From positions 1 through 64,000 of the forward strand of contig JAJRYT010000016.1 of NCBI GenBank assembly GCA_024275635.1: 64,000 bases of DNA. Direction: 5' to 3'. Below, one piece after another: positions 1 through 8,713 of this stretch (positions are counted from its first letter, which is position 1; every line of letters starts with the position of its first letter). The notes under the pieces were generated by a model. It was not told the DNA's origin and searched no databases. It was given only the letters and a program-made list of their open reading frames with translations. A program made the translations under genes and the position numbers. Source of the stretch: Chloroflexota bacterium (GTDB lineage Bacteria; Chloroflexota; Anaerolineae; Promineifilales; Promineifilaceae).

Positions 1-233
1 GTCAATGCAACTTTACTCGAGTACGAATATTTGAACATCGCATAAAAAGAGTGACATGCAAATATTATTTGAATACAAACCCACGCGGTCGAGTACGGTT
101 TGGAAGCAATCTGTTAGGAATGTACAAAGTCGAGCTAAGTTATTCGTTATTGGTTACTCGACCAATATACCCAATAACCTCAAAACGCCAAGTTGTTTTT
201 GAACGATTCATAACCAGTTACCGACTACCAGGC

Positions 234-833
234 ATGGACGAAACGGCCCTCATTAAACAAGCGCAAAAAGGAGATGTAACGGCCTATAACCGGCTGGTTT
301 TGCATTACCAGGAGACGGTTTATAACGTCGCCTACCGCATCATGGGACAGCCGCAGGCGGCTGAAGATGCGACGCAGGATGCGTTTATTTCGGCTTACAA
401 GGCGCTAAATCGGTTTCGGGGCGGCAGTTTTAAGGCGTGGCTGCTGCGGATCGTGACGAATGGCTGCTATGATGAACTGCGCCGCCGTAAAAGACGGCCG
501 CAATCTTCCCTAGAGAAACTGACTGAAGAGAACGAATCGCCGGCGTTTTTACGCAGCGCGGATGTGGGGCCGGAAGGGCAGCGGCAGCGCGTGGAATTGG
601 CGCAGGCGATTGAGGATTGTTTGGGCAGGCTGCCGGATGATCAGCGGGTAACGGCCGTTCTCTGCGACGTTGAAGGATACGATTATAACGAAATCGCCCG
701 GATAACTTCGGTCTCTTTGGGAACGGTCAAATCACGCATCAGCCGCGCCCGCGCCCGGCTGCGCGACTGTTTGCAAGGCGTGGCGGAACTTTTACCGGCG
801 GCGTATCGTCTTGAAGGTGAAGGAGTAACTTAA
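234..833 (+). CDS. ECF-type RNA polymerase sigma factor
   Basis: The product is a 199-residue alternative sigma factor that would direct RNA polymerase to a stress or envelope regulon. Region sigma-2 spans about residues 20-90, with the typical EDATQDAF and FKAWLLRI segments. A linker follows, then sigma-4 at about 120-185 with the helix-turn-helix YNEIARITSVSLGTVKSRIS. The frame is open upstream to 51, but that extension has no sigma homology, so the ATG at 234 is preferred although no clear Shine-Dalgarno precedes it. The next gene encodes a membrane protein with an anti-sigma-like N-terminus, 82 bp downstream, which is the standard sigma/anti-sigma arrangement. Confidence 0.9.
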   Translation: MDETALIKQAQKGDVTAYNRLVLHYQETVYNVAYRIMGQPQAAEDATQDAFISAYKALNRFRGGSFKAWLLRIVTNGCYDELRRRKRRPQSSLEKLTEENESPAFLRSADVGPEGQRQRVELAQAIEDCLGRLPDDQRVTAVLCDVEGYDYNEIARITSVSLGTVKSRISRARARLRDCLQGVAELLPAAYRLEGEGVT

Positions 834-915
834 AACGTGAAACATAACGGCCGTATCTCGCGGCGTAACGACAACGACATTTTCTTGATGTTTTACGTTT
901 TATTCTTTGGGCATC

Positions 916-1893
916 ATGATTGACTTTGTGCGGAATTGGACCAAATCGGCTGAGGAAAAGCGGCAGGAAGCGTTGAATGCTTACCTGGACGACGCCCTCG
1001 CGCCGAAAGAGCGGCGGCAGTTTGAACGACTATTAGCCGAGGACGCCGGATTGCAAGCCGAATTGGCGCAGCGGCGCGCCTTGAAGGCGCATCTGCGACA
1101 ACTGCCGCGCCGCCGCGCGCCGCGCAATTTCACGCTGGATCCGGCGGTGTACGGCCGTCCCCAACGCCAACCCCTTTTCCAACTTTACCCGACCATGCGG
1201 ACAGCGGCAGCGCTAACCGCCTTCTTCTTCATCCTGGCGATTGCCGCCGACCTGTTCCTGCCGGGACCGGGCGCGCTTTCGCTTGGCGGCGCAGCCTCGC
1301 AGGAGGTGGCTGTATTTGAAGATGCGGCCGAAGAAGCGGCGCCGTTCGCTGCCGAAGGGGAAACTGTGGAAGTGACGCGGGTGGTTACGGAAACCGTTAT
1401 TGAAACTGAATTGGTTGAAGAACCGGCGGCAGCGGCAATGGCAGTGGAAGAACCAGCGGCGGAAGAGGCGCTGGTTGAGCCTGCCGAAGACGAATTCATG
1501 GCTGAGGAGCCGATGGCGGCGGAAGCGCCCGCTTTGGAAGCGGCCGATTCGGCTACAGATGTGGATGCGGCCGGCGCACTGGCTGAAGCAACCGCTGTTT
1601 TGCCCACGCCGTCGCCCGCGCCGACGGCCATCGCGGCCACGAAATCTACTGTACCGCGGCCGGCCGCGGCCACGGATATGGCGCCGCGAGCAAGCGAGGC
1701 CGTCCCCACTCCCCTGCCCCAGACTGTTCTTGAAAGTGATGAAACGGTTATGGCTACGGCTACGGCCGTTCCCCCGGCCCCCGAACCCGCTTCCCAACCG
1801 GCCAACCTGTTAAGATTATTGCAAATCGGTTTGGGAGCGCTGCTGATTGTATTGGGAACGGCCGTTTTCTATGTGCGCCGTCAAACATTCTAA
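916..1893 (+). CDS. membrane-anchored anti-sigma-factor-like protein
   Basis: About 325 residues. Residues 15-75 form a charged helical cytosolic domain (LNAYLDDALAPKERRQFERL) like the sigma-binding domains of anti-sigma factors. It lacks the zinc-binding HxxxCxxC. A membrane helix follows at about 97-115, then a long Ala/Glu/Pro-rich extracytoplasmic stretch, and a second hydrophobic helix at the C-terminus ending in YVRRQTF. The outer stretch contains VEVTRVVTETVIE, which is also found in the dipeptide-binding lipoprotein of this window. The frame also offers a TTG at 907; ATG 916 is chosen. It probably holds the upstream sigma factor inactive. The low-complexity region makes long false ORFs on the other strand. 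Confidence 0.72.
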   Translation: MIDFVRNWTKSAEEKRQEALNAYLDDALAPKERRQFERLLAEDAGLQAELAQRRALKAHLRQLPRRRAPRNFTLDPAVYGRPQRQPLFQLYPTMRTAAALTAFFFILAIAADLFLPGPGALSLGGAASQEVAVFEDAAEEAAPFAAEGETVEVTRVVTETVIETELVEEPAAAAMAVEEPAAEEALVEPAEDEFMAEEPMAAEAPALEAADSATDVDAAGALAEATAVLPTPSPAPTAIAATKSTVPRPAAATDMAPRASEAVPTPLPQTVLESDETVMATATAVPPAPEPASQPANLLRLLQIGLGALLIVLGTAVFYVRRQTF

Positions 1894-1920
1894 CAATCTA
1901 CGATCAATACCCCGCAATCC

Positions 1921-2433
1921 ATGAGTGACTCCGCCCCTGAAAAAATCGCCTACTGTCCCCTTTGCGCAACGCCACTGATCACCCGCCCGGTCAGCGATAA
2001 ACCGCGCCGCGCCTGCCCCAACTGCCATTACATTTATTTCACCGATCCCAAAGTAGGGGTCGGCGTCTTTGTGGTGGATGATGGCAAAGTGCTGCTGGTG
2101 CGCCGCCGGATGAACCCGGAAAAAGGAAAGTGGAGCATCCCGGCTGGTTTTTTGGACAGCGGCGAGGACCCGCGAGAAACGGCCGTTCGTGAAGCCTTTG
2201 AAGAAACCAATCTGCGCGTCAAAATCGAAGGGCTGATAGATGTTTACTACAATCCAGTAACCCAGGGACCAGGCGCATCCGTCTTCATCCTCTACCGCGC
2301 CCGGCTGCTCGGCGGCGAACTGCGTGCCGGCGATGACGCCGATGACGCCAGGTTCTTTCACCTGGGCGAACTGCCCGAAATCGCCTTTGCCAGCACCCGC
2401 GCCGCGATTCAACAACTAACCAATAACCAATAA
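1921..2433 (+). CDS. Nudix hydrolase with N-terminal zinc ribbon
   Basis: 170 residues. Two CxxC pairs (Cys12/15 and Cys32/35) form a zinc ribbon like that of NADH pyrophosphatases (NudC group). The Nudix fold follows, with its box at about 76-98 reading GFLDSGEDPRETAVREAFEE and then TN where the consensus has xG. Substrate is unknown; a nucleoside-diphosphate derivative is expected for the family. The last residues (LTNNQ) and the stop codon lie in a 7-bp repeat stretch (CTAACCA/ATAACCA/ATAACAA), so the C-terminus looks repeat-derived. It is followed after 20 bp by a second Nudix gene, probably in one transcript. Confidence 0.88.
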   Translation: MSDSAPEKIAYCPLCATPLITRPVSDKPRRACPNCHYIYFTDPKVGVGVFVVDDGKVLLVRRRMNPEKGKWSIPAGFLDSGEDPRETAVREAFEETNLRVKIEGLIDVYYNPVTQGPGASVFILYRARLLGGELRAGDDADDARFFHLGELPEIAFASTRAAIQQLTNNQ

Positions 2434-2453
2434 CAATCATAACCGGAGTTCAC

Positions 2454-3002
2454 ATGGTTCAGAAATGGAAGACGCTCGCCAGTAAAAAACTGGCTGATTA
2501 TCGGATTTTTTCAGTGCGGCAGGACACACGCCGCTCCCCGCGCACCGGGCGCGAACATGACTTTTTCATCCTCGACAGCCAGGATTGGATCAATGTCATT
2601 CCGTTGACGCCGGAGGGGAATGTGGTGTTTATCCACCAGTTCCGGCATGGAACTGGCGCAGTGACGCTGGAAATCCCCGGCGGTATTGTTGACGGGGAAG
2701 ATGGCGATCCGGCGGACGCCGCCCGGCGCGAGCTGCTGGAGGAAACCGGTTATGCTGCCGACGAATTCATCCACATCGGCACAGTGGAACCGAACCCGGC
2801 ATTCCTCAATAATCAATGTCATACTTACCTGGCATTGAATGCACGCTGGGTGCAGCCGCCCCAATTTGACGGCGCGGAGGATATTGCAGTTGAGGAGATT
2901 GATTTGGATAAGGTGACGGGGTTGATTGGGGACGGCCGTATCACCCATGCTCTCGTCGTCGCCGCTTTTTATCATTACGAGAATCATCTAAACAATCGTT
3001 AA
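2454..3002 (+). CDS. Nudix hydrolase, ADP-ribose pyrophosphatase-like
   Basis: 182 residues, typical for ADP-ribose/sugar-nucleotide pyrophosphatases that split ADP-ribose to AMP and ribose-5-phosphate. The Nudix box lies at about 76-99 and reads GGIVDGEDGDPADAARRELL then EETGY. It is two residues longer than the consensus between the first Glu and the RE, while the catalytic REL.EE core is intact. CGGAG precedes the ATG. It is probably co-transcribed with the zinc-ribbon Nudix gene upstream. Confidence 0.88.
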   Translation: MVQKWKTLASKKLADYRIFSVRQDTRRSPRTGREHDFFILDSQDWINVIPLTPEGNVVFIHQFRHGTGAVTLEIPGGIVDGEDGDPADAARRELLEETGYAADEFIHIGTVEPNPAFLNNQCHTYLALNARWVQPPQFDGAEDIAVEEIDLDKVTGLIGDGRITHALVVAAFYHYENHLNNR

Positions 3003-3120
3003 TAGGCTGCCTCCCCAAACATCTCTGCGTCATCCCCGGAATCAATACAGCATCGCTTCCCATTTATAGAAAGAATACGGGGTAAAATAGGAACTGTAAT
3101 CAATTCAGGGGAGAAATAGT

Positions 3121-3279
3121 ATGACCAAAGTAAACGTTCCTACTTTTGACGCAATGATGACCCCTCTCGTTCAAGCGCTCAAAATGCTTGGGGGATCGGG
3201 AACTATTGCTGAAATTGACTATAAAACAGCGGGCATTCTCGACCTTTCAGACGAACAGCTAGAAATTTTGCGCAATTGA
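3121..3279 (+). pseudogene. orphan N-terminal fragment of an Mrr-type restriction protein
   Basis: A 52-codon frame reads MTKVNVPTFDAMMTPLVQAL, then KMLGGSGTIAEIDYKTAGIL and DLSDEQLEILRN, stopping at TGA 3277-3279. This matches the N-terminal winged-helix (Mrr_N) part of Mrr-like type IV restriction enzymes, which are normally about 300 residues with a C-terminal PD-(D/E)XK nuclease. No nuclease domain follows: the next 115 bp are non-coding and the opposite-strand protease gene begins there. A good ribosome site (GGGGAG, 3108-3113) and a TAAAAT box near 3083 precede it, so the fragment may still be expressed. Either a deletion remnant or a stand-alone DNA-binding peptide. Confidence 0.7.
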
Positions 3280-3281
3280 TA

Positions 3282-3373
3282 AAGATTGGTTTTCCAGCAT
3301 CTAGAGAGGGCAATGCAAGTTCGATAATTTGGCAAAGAGGCAACGGCCGTTGCCGAAGATTGAACCAATCTAA
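3282..3373. repeat. degenerate copy of the AGATTG..CAATCT palindrome family
   Basis: The right half (3354-3373) carries AGATTGAACCAATCT, identical to the right arm of the perfect hairpins at 28320-28352 and 52055-52087. The left half (AAGATTGGTT, 3282-3291) lies about 70 bp away, with ACGGCCGT between. It sits between the 3' ends of two convergent genes. Confidence 0.6.
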
Positions 3374-3395
3374 AAGCGCTATTTACAAGTTCCGG

Positions 3396-4520
3396 TTACG
3401 CTGATTGCACTTTGGGGAGGGAACCAGGGGCGATTTGGGAGAGCCGGTACAGTTCTTGGATGTTGCGCCGGGTGATAAGGCCCAGGCAACGGCCGTTTTC
3501 CACCACCGGCAGCGCATCCAACTGTTCACTGTCCAGCCGCTGCTGCACCTCATAAATATCCGTCGTCAAAGAAACCGGCCGCACATCGCGCCGCATCACG
3601 TCACTGATCCAGGTGTGGCGGCCGCGCGTTTGCAAAGCCTGCTCCAGCCGTCCCCGCGTCAGGAAGCCGACGTACAATTCACCCTGACTCACCGGGAAAC
3701 TGGACTGCCCGCCGATGAGCATGAAGTCAACCACATGCTGCAAATTGTGGTAGGGGCTGATCTGGTAAGCGGACGGCGAATAGGACTGCTGCACCGTGTA
3801 GCCGCGCAGTGAGCCGCGCAAACGCACCAAACGCTCTTCCTGCGTCGCCCCACTGAAGATGAAGACGGCGATCAACACCATGAAAATACCGCCGTTAAAC
3901 AGGCCATAAATCCCCATCAAAATGGCGACGCCGCGCCCGACGGCAGCGGCAATGCGCGTCGCCCGCACATAATCCAGGCGCATCGCCAGCAGGGAACGGA
4001 AAACGCGCCCGCCGTCCATCGGGAAGGCCGGGATGAGGTTGAAAACGGCCAGAAAGATATTGTAAACGAAGATGTAGGTGAACAGCGCCGATCCGGTCAC
4101 GCCGCCATAGCCCATCAAAACCCGCAGCGGGCTGCCAAGATCAATGTTGAAGAGGACGGCCGTTCCCCACATTAGTCCGGCAAGCGCCAAGTTTACGGCC
4201 GGGCCGGCGATAGCAATCACGAATTCCTCGACAGGCTTCTCCGGCATCCGCATCAGTTGGGCCACGCCGCCGATGGGCGACAGGATAATTTGTTTGACCG
4301 GCGCTCCGTAATGTTGGGCGACAAAGCTGTGCCCCAGTTCGTGCAGGGTGATGAGGACGAAGAGAAGGGAAACGGCCGTGACGCCAAACATCGCCCCCGT
4401 TAATCCCGCGCCAGAGGCCAATCCAAACTGAAACGCCGCCCACAGCAAGATGAGGGGAAACGTCATGTGTAACCGAATATCAATCCCCCGCACCGTGAAC
4501 AATTTCAGTGAGCTACCCAT
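3396..4520 (-). CDS. M50 (site-2-type) membrane metalloprotease with CBS domains
   Basis: 374 residues. Intramembrane zinc metalloprotease of the M50B group: HELGH at 60-64 supplies the zinc ligands and catalytic Glu, and NLIPAFPMDGGR near 161-172 supplies the third ligand. About five hydrophobic segments are followed by a cytosolic C-terminus (about 250-360) with two CBS motifs, which usually sense adenine nucleotides. The frame also allows a TTG 21 bp upstream, but the ATG at 4520 is preceded by AAAGGAT at good spacing. Substrate unknown. Confidence 0.9.
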   Translation of the reverse strand: MGSSLKLFTVRGIDIRLHMTFPLILLWAAFQFGLASGAGLTGAMFGVTAVSLLFVLITLHELGHSFVAQHYGAPVKQIILSPIGGVAQLMRMPEKPVEEFVIAIAGPAVNLALAGLMWGTAVLFNIDLGSPLRVLMGYGGVTGSALFTYIFVYNIFLAVFNLIPAFPMDGGRVFRSLLAMRLDYVRATRIAAAVGRGVAILMGIYGLFNGGIFMVLIAVFIFSGATQEERLVRLRGSLRGYTVQQSYSPSAYQISPYHNLQHVVDFMLIGGQSSFPVSQGELYVGFLTRGRLEQALQTRGRHTWISDVMRRDVRPVSLTTDIYEVQQRLDSEQLDALPVVENGRCLGLITRRNIQELYRLSQIAPGSLPKVQSA

Positions 4521-4690
4521 GTATTTGTTATCCTTTCGCAAGTTGCGCTAAGTTCGCTGTTAAAATCCAGACATTGCTGAATCATTAAATCTTACGCAAG
4601 AAGTCTATAAACAGTGTTAGCAAAAGATGAAGGATTTATTAAGGGGAGAGAGCAATCGTATTCTCGTTTACGCCGGGTCGCTGCGCGATT

Positions 4691-5824
4691 TCAATCCGCA
4701 GCGATGTAAACACGCGGTACACGCGGCAGCAGGCTCGTCGTCACCTCATAATTGATGGTTTCGGCCCACCGGGACACCTCTTCAGCTCGGATGCTTTCAT
4801 CGCCTTGTGTGCCGATGAGGATGACTTCATCATCTTGCTGCACGCCTGCGATGCCGGTCACATCTACCACGAACTGATCCATGCATACCCGCCCCACGAT
4901 GGGCGCGCGCTGACCGCGAATGAGAACACAGCCCCGGTTGGAGTGCAGCCGGTGGTAGCCGTCGCCATAGCCGACAGGGATGAGGGCAACAGGAGTGGGA
5001 CGGGTTGTGGTATAGGTACGACCGTAACTGATGCTGCTCCCTGCCGGTAATGTTCTGAGCCGGGCCACATGGCTCTTCAATGTCAACGCCGGGCGCAGCA
5101 GAGACTCCGGATTGAAAACATTGTTAGGTTCCAACCCGTACAGCGCAATCCCGGCCCGCACCCCGTCCAGGCGCATCTCCGGTAGTTCCAGCGCTGCCGC
5201 GCTGTTGGCCGCGTGCCGCAAGCGGATATGATGCCCCGCTGCCTCCACTCGCGCCAACACGTCCTGAAAGATGGCAAACTGTTGGCGGGAATAGGTTTTA
5301 TCGGCTTCGTCGGCAACGGCGAAGTGGGTGTACAGCCCTTCGATGTCCAGATTGGGCAGTTGGCTGATCTCGTCCAGGAAGGGGGCGATTTCATCAGGCA
5401 AGAGTCCGTAACGCCCCATGCCGGTGTCTACTTTGACGTGAATGGTAGCGGTTTTGTTTTGTTGTTTGGCGATGGCGGAGAGAGTTTGGGCGCAAACGGC
5501 CGTGTTCACCGTCGTTGTCAACTCATAATCCACAAACAACCCTGACTCGGCGGGAATATGATAGCCCATCACCAAAATCGGCGCGTCAATCCCCCCTTCA
5601 CGCAGTTCCACCCCTTCGGCAACTCGCGCTACAGCCAACCGCGACGCGCCATGCGCCAACGCCGTTCGCGCCGCCGCCAGCGCCCCATGCCCATATCCAT
5701 TGGCCTTCACCACTGCAAACATCTCTACATCCAGCCCCACCTGTTCCCGCAGCAGCCGCACATTATGGGCAATCGTCCCCAAATCAATCTCCGCAAACGT
5801 CGTGAACTTATCTGACTTGCTCAT
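4691..5824 (-). CDS. alr: alanine racemase
   Basis: 377 residues, the usual length. The PLP enzyme interconverts L- and D-alanine for peptidoglycan. The PLP lysine is Lys40 in AVVKANGYGHG; the second catalytic base Tyr267 lies in SISYGRTYTT; the GRVCMDQF segment near the C-terminus is also conserved. The frame continues upstream to 6058, but that part overlaps livF and is not conserved, so the start is MSKSDKF at 5824. It lies 70 bp downstream of livF on the same strand, separated by a short repeat array. Confidence 0.96.
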   Translation of the reverse strand: MSKSDKFTTFAEIDLGTIAHNVRLLREQVGLDVEMFAVVKANGYGHGALAAARTALAHGASRLAVARVAEGVELREGGIDAPILVMGYHIPAESGLFVDYELTTTVNTAVCAQTLSAIAKQQNKTATIHVKVDTGMGRYGLLPDEIAPFLDEISQLPNLDIEGLYTHFAVADEADKTYSRQQFAIFQDVLARVEAAGHHIRLRHAANSAAALELPEMRLDGVRAGIALYGLEPNNVFNPESLLRPALTLKSHVARLRTLPAGSSISYGRTYTTTRPTPVALIPVGYGDGYHRLHSNRGCVLIRGQRAPIVGRVCMDQFVVDVTGIAGVQQDDEVILIGTQGDESIRAEEVSRWAETINYEVTTSLLPRVPRVYIAAD

Positions 5825-5861
5825 ACATAAAACGGGGATTGGAAACGGCCGTTCCACCGCG

Positions 5862-5897
5862 TCCAATCCCCAATCATCAATCATTAATCTCCAATCA
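5862..5897. repeat. 7-bp repeat array at the 3' end of livF
   Basis: ATC-based heptamers (ATCATCA, ATCATTA, ATCTCCA, ATCATCC) follow one another without spacing. The livF stop codon lies at the edge of the array. Confidence 0.65.
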
Positions 5898-6608
5898 TCC
5901 ACCCAGATACGCCTTCTGCACCTCTGGGTTATTCGCCAGTTCATCGCTCGGCCCGGACAAGACAACCTCGCCCGTTTCCAGCACATAACCCCGCTGGGCA
6001 AAGCGCAGCGCCAGCCGCGCATTTTGCTCCACCAGCAAAATCGTCGTCCCTTCCGCATTGATTTTCTTCAACGCTTCAAACATATCCAGCATCAGCAGCG
6101 GCGCCAGCCCCATCGAAGGCTCATCCAAAATCATCAGCTTACGGCCGCTCATCAACGCCCGACCCACTGCCAGCATTTGCTGCTCGCCGCCGCTGAGCGT
6201 TCCCGCCATCTGCGTAATCCGTTCTTCCAGACGGGGGAAAATAGAAAACACCAGTTCCAGGTCACTCGGAATCTTCTCCCTGTCCTTGCGGGCAAACGTC
6301 GCCAGTTGCAGATTCTCCTTCACCGTCAAGTTGCCAAACAAACGCCGGCCCTCCGGCACATGGGAGATACCCAATTTGCTAACCACCTTATCAGCTTGAT
6401 AATCAAGCAAATTCTGGCCCATGAATGTCATTGAGCTATCCGGCCCCACCGGAACCACGCGTGAAATGGCCCGCAGCGTTGTGCTCTTGCCCGCGCCATT
6501 GGCGCCAATGATGCAAACAATCTCGCCCTCTTCGATATCGAAGTTAATGCCATGCAGCGCCTTGATATTGCCATAGGAGACTTCCAGATTTTTGACAGAT
6601 AGTAACAT
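5895..6608 (-). CDS. livF: branched-chain amino acid ABC transporter, ATP-binding protein
   Basis: 237 residues, family length. Walker A is GANGAGKST at about 35-43, the signature is LSGGEQQ, and Walker B is KLMILDEPSMG. It energises import of Leu/Ile/Val or related amino acids together with LivG. Its ATG overlaps the livG stop by one base (TGATG), which indicates translational coupling. Last gene of the liv operon proper; the substrate cannot be read from the sequence. Confidence 0.95.
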   Translation of the reverse strand: MLLSVKNLEVSYGNIKALHGINFDIEEGEIVCIIGANGAGKSTTLRAISRVVPVGPDSSMTFMGQNLLDYQADKVVSKLGISHVPEGRRLFGNLTVKENLQLATFARKDREKIPSDLELVFSIFPRLEERITQMAGTLSGGEQQMLAVGRALMSGRKLMILDEPSMGLAPLLMLDMFEALKKINAEGTTILLVEQNARLALRFAQRGYVLETGEVVLSGPSDELANNPEVQKAYLGG

Positions 6609-7378
6609 CAGTGAATGTCCTCCTTGCCCAGGTACGCTTCGACCACTTTAGGATTGTTTTGAATTTCTTCCGGTGTACCTTCGGCGATCACTTCGCCAAA
6701 AACCAGCGTCTGAATCCGGTCGCACAACTCCATCACCACCCGCAGCCGGTGTTCGATGAGAAAGATAGCCATCCCGAACTCCTTGTGAACCTGGCGGAAG
6801 ATATCCATCATCTGCGCCAACTCTTCCGGGTTCATCCCGGCCGTCGGCTCATCCAGGAACAATAAATCCGGCTCCGTCGCCAGCGCGCGGGCCATTTCCA
6901 CCCGCCGCTGCGCGCCGTAGGGCAAATTGGTCACGATTTGACCGGCCAGATGGGTGATCGCCAGTTCATCCATGAGATGATAGGCCATTTCCTCGGCCTC
7001 TTTCTCCTCGCGGCGGCGCTGCGGCGTGTCAAAGAAAGCGCCGACCAGCCCGTAGGTGATCTTGGAATAGCGGGCCATTTTGATGTGTTCGACAACTGAC
7101 ATGTGCCGCCACAAACGCAAGTTTTGGAAGGTGCGACTCAGGCCAAGCGAAGCGATCTCATGCGTCTGCAAGCCGATAATGGACTGCCCATTAAAGAGGA
7201 TTTCTCCTTCGGTTGGTTGGTAAACGCCAGTGATGAGATTGAAAATAGTCGTTTTGCCCGCGCCGTTAGGGCCGATTAAACCGCGAATTTCCCCTTTTTC
7301 GATGGACAGATTGAAATCATGAACGGCGCGTAAACCGCCGAAGAAGTGGGTCATGTGTTTGACTTCAAGCAAGGGCAT
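6608..7378 (-). CDS. livG: branched-chain amino acid ABC transporter, ATP-binding protein
   Basis: 256 residues with Walker A (GPNGAGKTT), a degenerate signature (NLPYGAQRRVEMARAL, typical of LivG), Walker B (LLFLDEPTAGM) and the switch His in LIEHRL. It pairs with LivF. The start overlaps the livM stop by one base (TAATG). Confidence 0.95.
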   Translation of the reverse strand: MPLLEVKHMTHFFGGLRAVHDFNLSIEKGEIRGLIGPNGAGKTTIFNLITGVYQPTEGEILFNGQSIIGLQTHEIASLGLSRTFQNLRLWRHMSVVEHIKMARYSKITYGLVGAFFDTPQRRREEKEAEEMAYHLMDELAITHLAGQIVTNLPYGAQRRVEMARALATEPDLLFLDEPTAGMNPEELAQMMDIFRQVHKEFGMAIFLIEHRLRVVMELCDRIQTLVFGEVIAEGTPEEIQNNPKVVEAYLGKEDIH

Positions 7379-8658
7379 TATTGCTCCCCCTTTGTTGTCT
7401 GTTTAGGTTGCAGCAGGGCAACGATGTCGAATTCTTTGAAGGCGACGAGGCCGGTGGGCCGATAAATCATCATTAAAATGAGCATGAGGGGAATGACGAT
7501 CCATTTCCAGATTTCTAACGGCCGTAACATCTCCCCCAACAAATTCAAACTTACCGCTCCCACAATCGAACCCACAACCGAATTCAAGCCGCCAAAATAG
7601 ACCATTGCCAACACTTCGGCCAGCTTTTGCAAGCCAAACGAGGCCGGATTGATAAACGCCAACACATGGGCCAACAGCCCGCCGGCTACTCCTGCCCAGA
7701 AAGCGGAAAACAGGAAAGCCGTCATCTTCGTGCGCTGCGTATTCACCGTCATCGCATCCGCCGCCGCCTCATTATCACGCACCGCATTCAGCGCTTTGCC
7801 CAAAATGGAGCGCACGAAATTATTGATAATCCAAATGGCGATAATCGTCACGATGAAGACGACCGGCAGTGACGCCCAATTCGGCTGGCCGCCCAATCCG
7901 CGCGGCCCGCCGACAAACTCCAGATTTTCGATGAAACTCTTGATAATAAACGTAAACGCCAGCGAGATAATCGCCAGATAATCACCCCGTGTGCGGAACG
8001 AAGGGATGGCGACTAAAAGCGCGCCCAACGCGGCCACAATCCCGCCCACAATCAACGCCAGTGGGAATAACCAGGGGCTGGGATCGTCAAACACCAGAAT
8101 CGTTACTACCGACGCGCCATAAGCGCCCAGAGAAATGAAACCGGGATGCGAACAGGAAAACTCGCCCATGTAGCCGTTAACGACGTTCAAACTCAGTGTA
8201 ATCACGATAGCAATGAGCGTCAGCTTGACCACAATCAGCCGGTAGGGAAGTATATCGCACCAGATGTACAAAATGGCATAGAGTAAAATAAGGTGGACAG
8301 CAACCGACAACAGCGTCGAAGCCCGCAGGAGCGCCGTCGCTGTTTTGTTGGCGAAGGATGCGGTTGCTTTTGCCAAAGCCGCTATGGGTAAAATGGTCAT
8401 CACGGCTACATAGACGATGGCGCTGGGAATGAGCCACGGCTCCTTGAGAATGAACAAGAAGCCGAATAACGCGGGTGATTTACGCATACCCAAAAGCTGG
8501 GCAAACGGCCGTCCCACCGCATATTCCAGCCCCACAGCTACCAACGCGCCTATAAGCCATCCCAACAACGGCACGTCGTCAAAACGGCTCCACACGCTTT
8601 GCCACCACAGTCGAAGGCGTCCGCCATTCTTTGATTTTTGAATAGTTTGTGCAGTCAT
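7378..8658 (-). CDS. livM: branched-chain amino acid ABC transporter, permease
   Basis: 426 residues, longer than many LivM proteins because of an N-terminal part of about 100 residues with extra hydrophobic helices. The core from about 130 on has the permease repeats, including LVAIPSFRTRGDYLAIISLA. With LivH it forms the membrane channel. The gap to livH contains a perfect 14-bp-arm palindrome that may set the relative expression of downstream genes. Confidence 0.94.
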   Translation of the reverse strand: MTAQTIQKSKNGGRLRLWWQSVWSRFDDVPLLGWLIGALVAVGLEYAVGRPFAQLLGMRKSPALFGFLFILKEPWLIPSAIVYVAVMTILPIAALAKATASFANKTATALLRASTLLSVAVHLILLYAILYIWCDILPYRLIVVKLTLIAIVITLSLNVVNGYMGEFSCSHPGFISLGAYGASVVTILVFDDPSPWLFPLALIVGGIVAALGALLVAIPSFRTRGDYLAIISLAFTFIIKSFIENLEFVGGPRGLGGQPNWASLPVVFIVTIIAIWIINNFVRSILGKALNAVRDNEAAADAMTVNTQRTKMTAFLFSAFWAGVAGGLLAHVLAFINPASFGLQKLAEVLAMVYFGGLNSVVGSIVGAVSLNLLGEMLRPLEIWKWIVIPLMLILMMIYRPTGLVAFKEFDIVALLQPKQTTKGEQ

Positions 8659-8671
8659 ATGAAAATCTTTA

Positions 8672-8702
8672 GTTCACAAAAGTCTCCAAGACTTTTGTGA
8701 AC
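8672..8702. repeat. perfect palindrome between livH and livM
   Basis: 14-bp arms (GTTCACAAAAGTCT and its complement) around CCA. Shares the core ACAAAAGTCT..AGACTTTTGT with 9663-9707. Lies in the 55-bp gap inside the operon. Confidence 0.85.
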
Positions 8703-8713
8703 GATGGCATCCC

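Noticed and set aside
1..233. Use of the upstream ATG at 51 for the sigma factor
   Set aside because: The first 61 codons show no sigma-70 features and read like AT-rich intergenic DNA.
1185..1805. Long Ala/Ser-rich frames on the minus strand opposite the anti-sigma gene
   Set aside because: Low-complexity shadow of the Ala/Glu-rich coding strand; no domain, no ribosome site.
5825..6058. N-terminal extension of alanine racemase
   Set aside because: Overlaps livF and its repeat array; similarity to alanine racemases begins only at MSKSDKF (5824).
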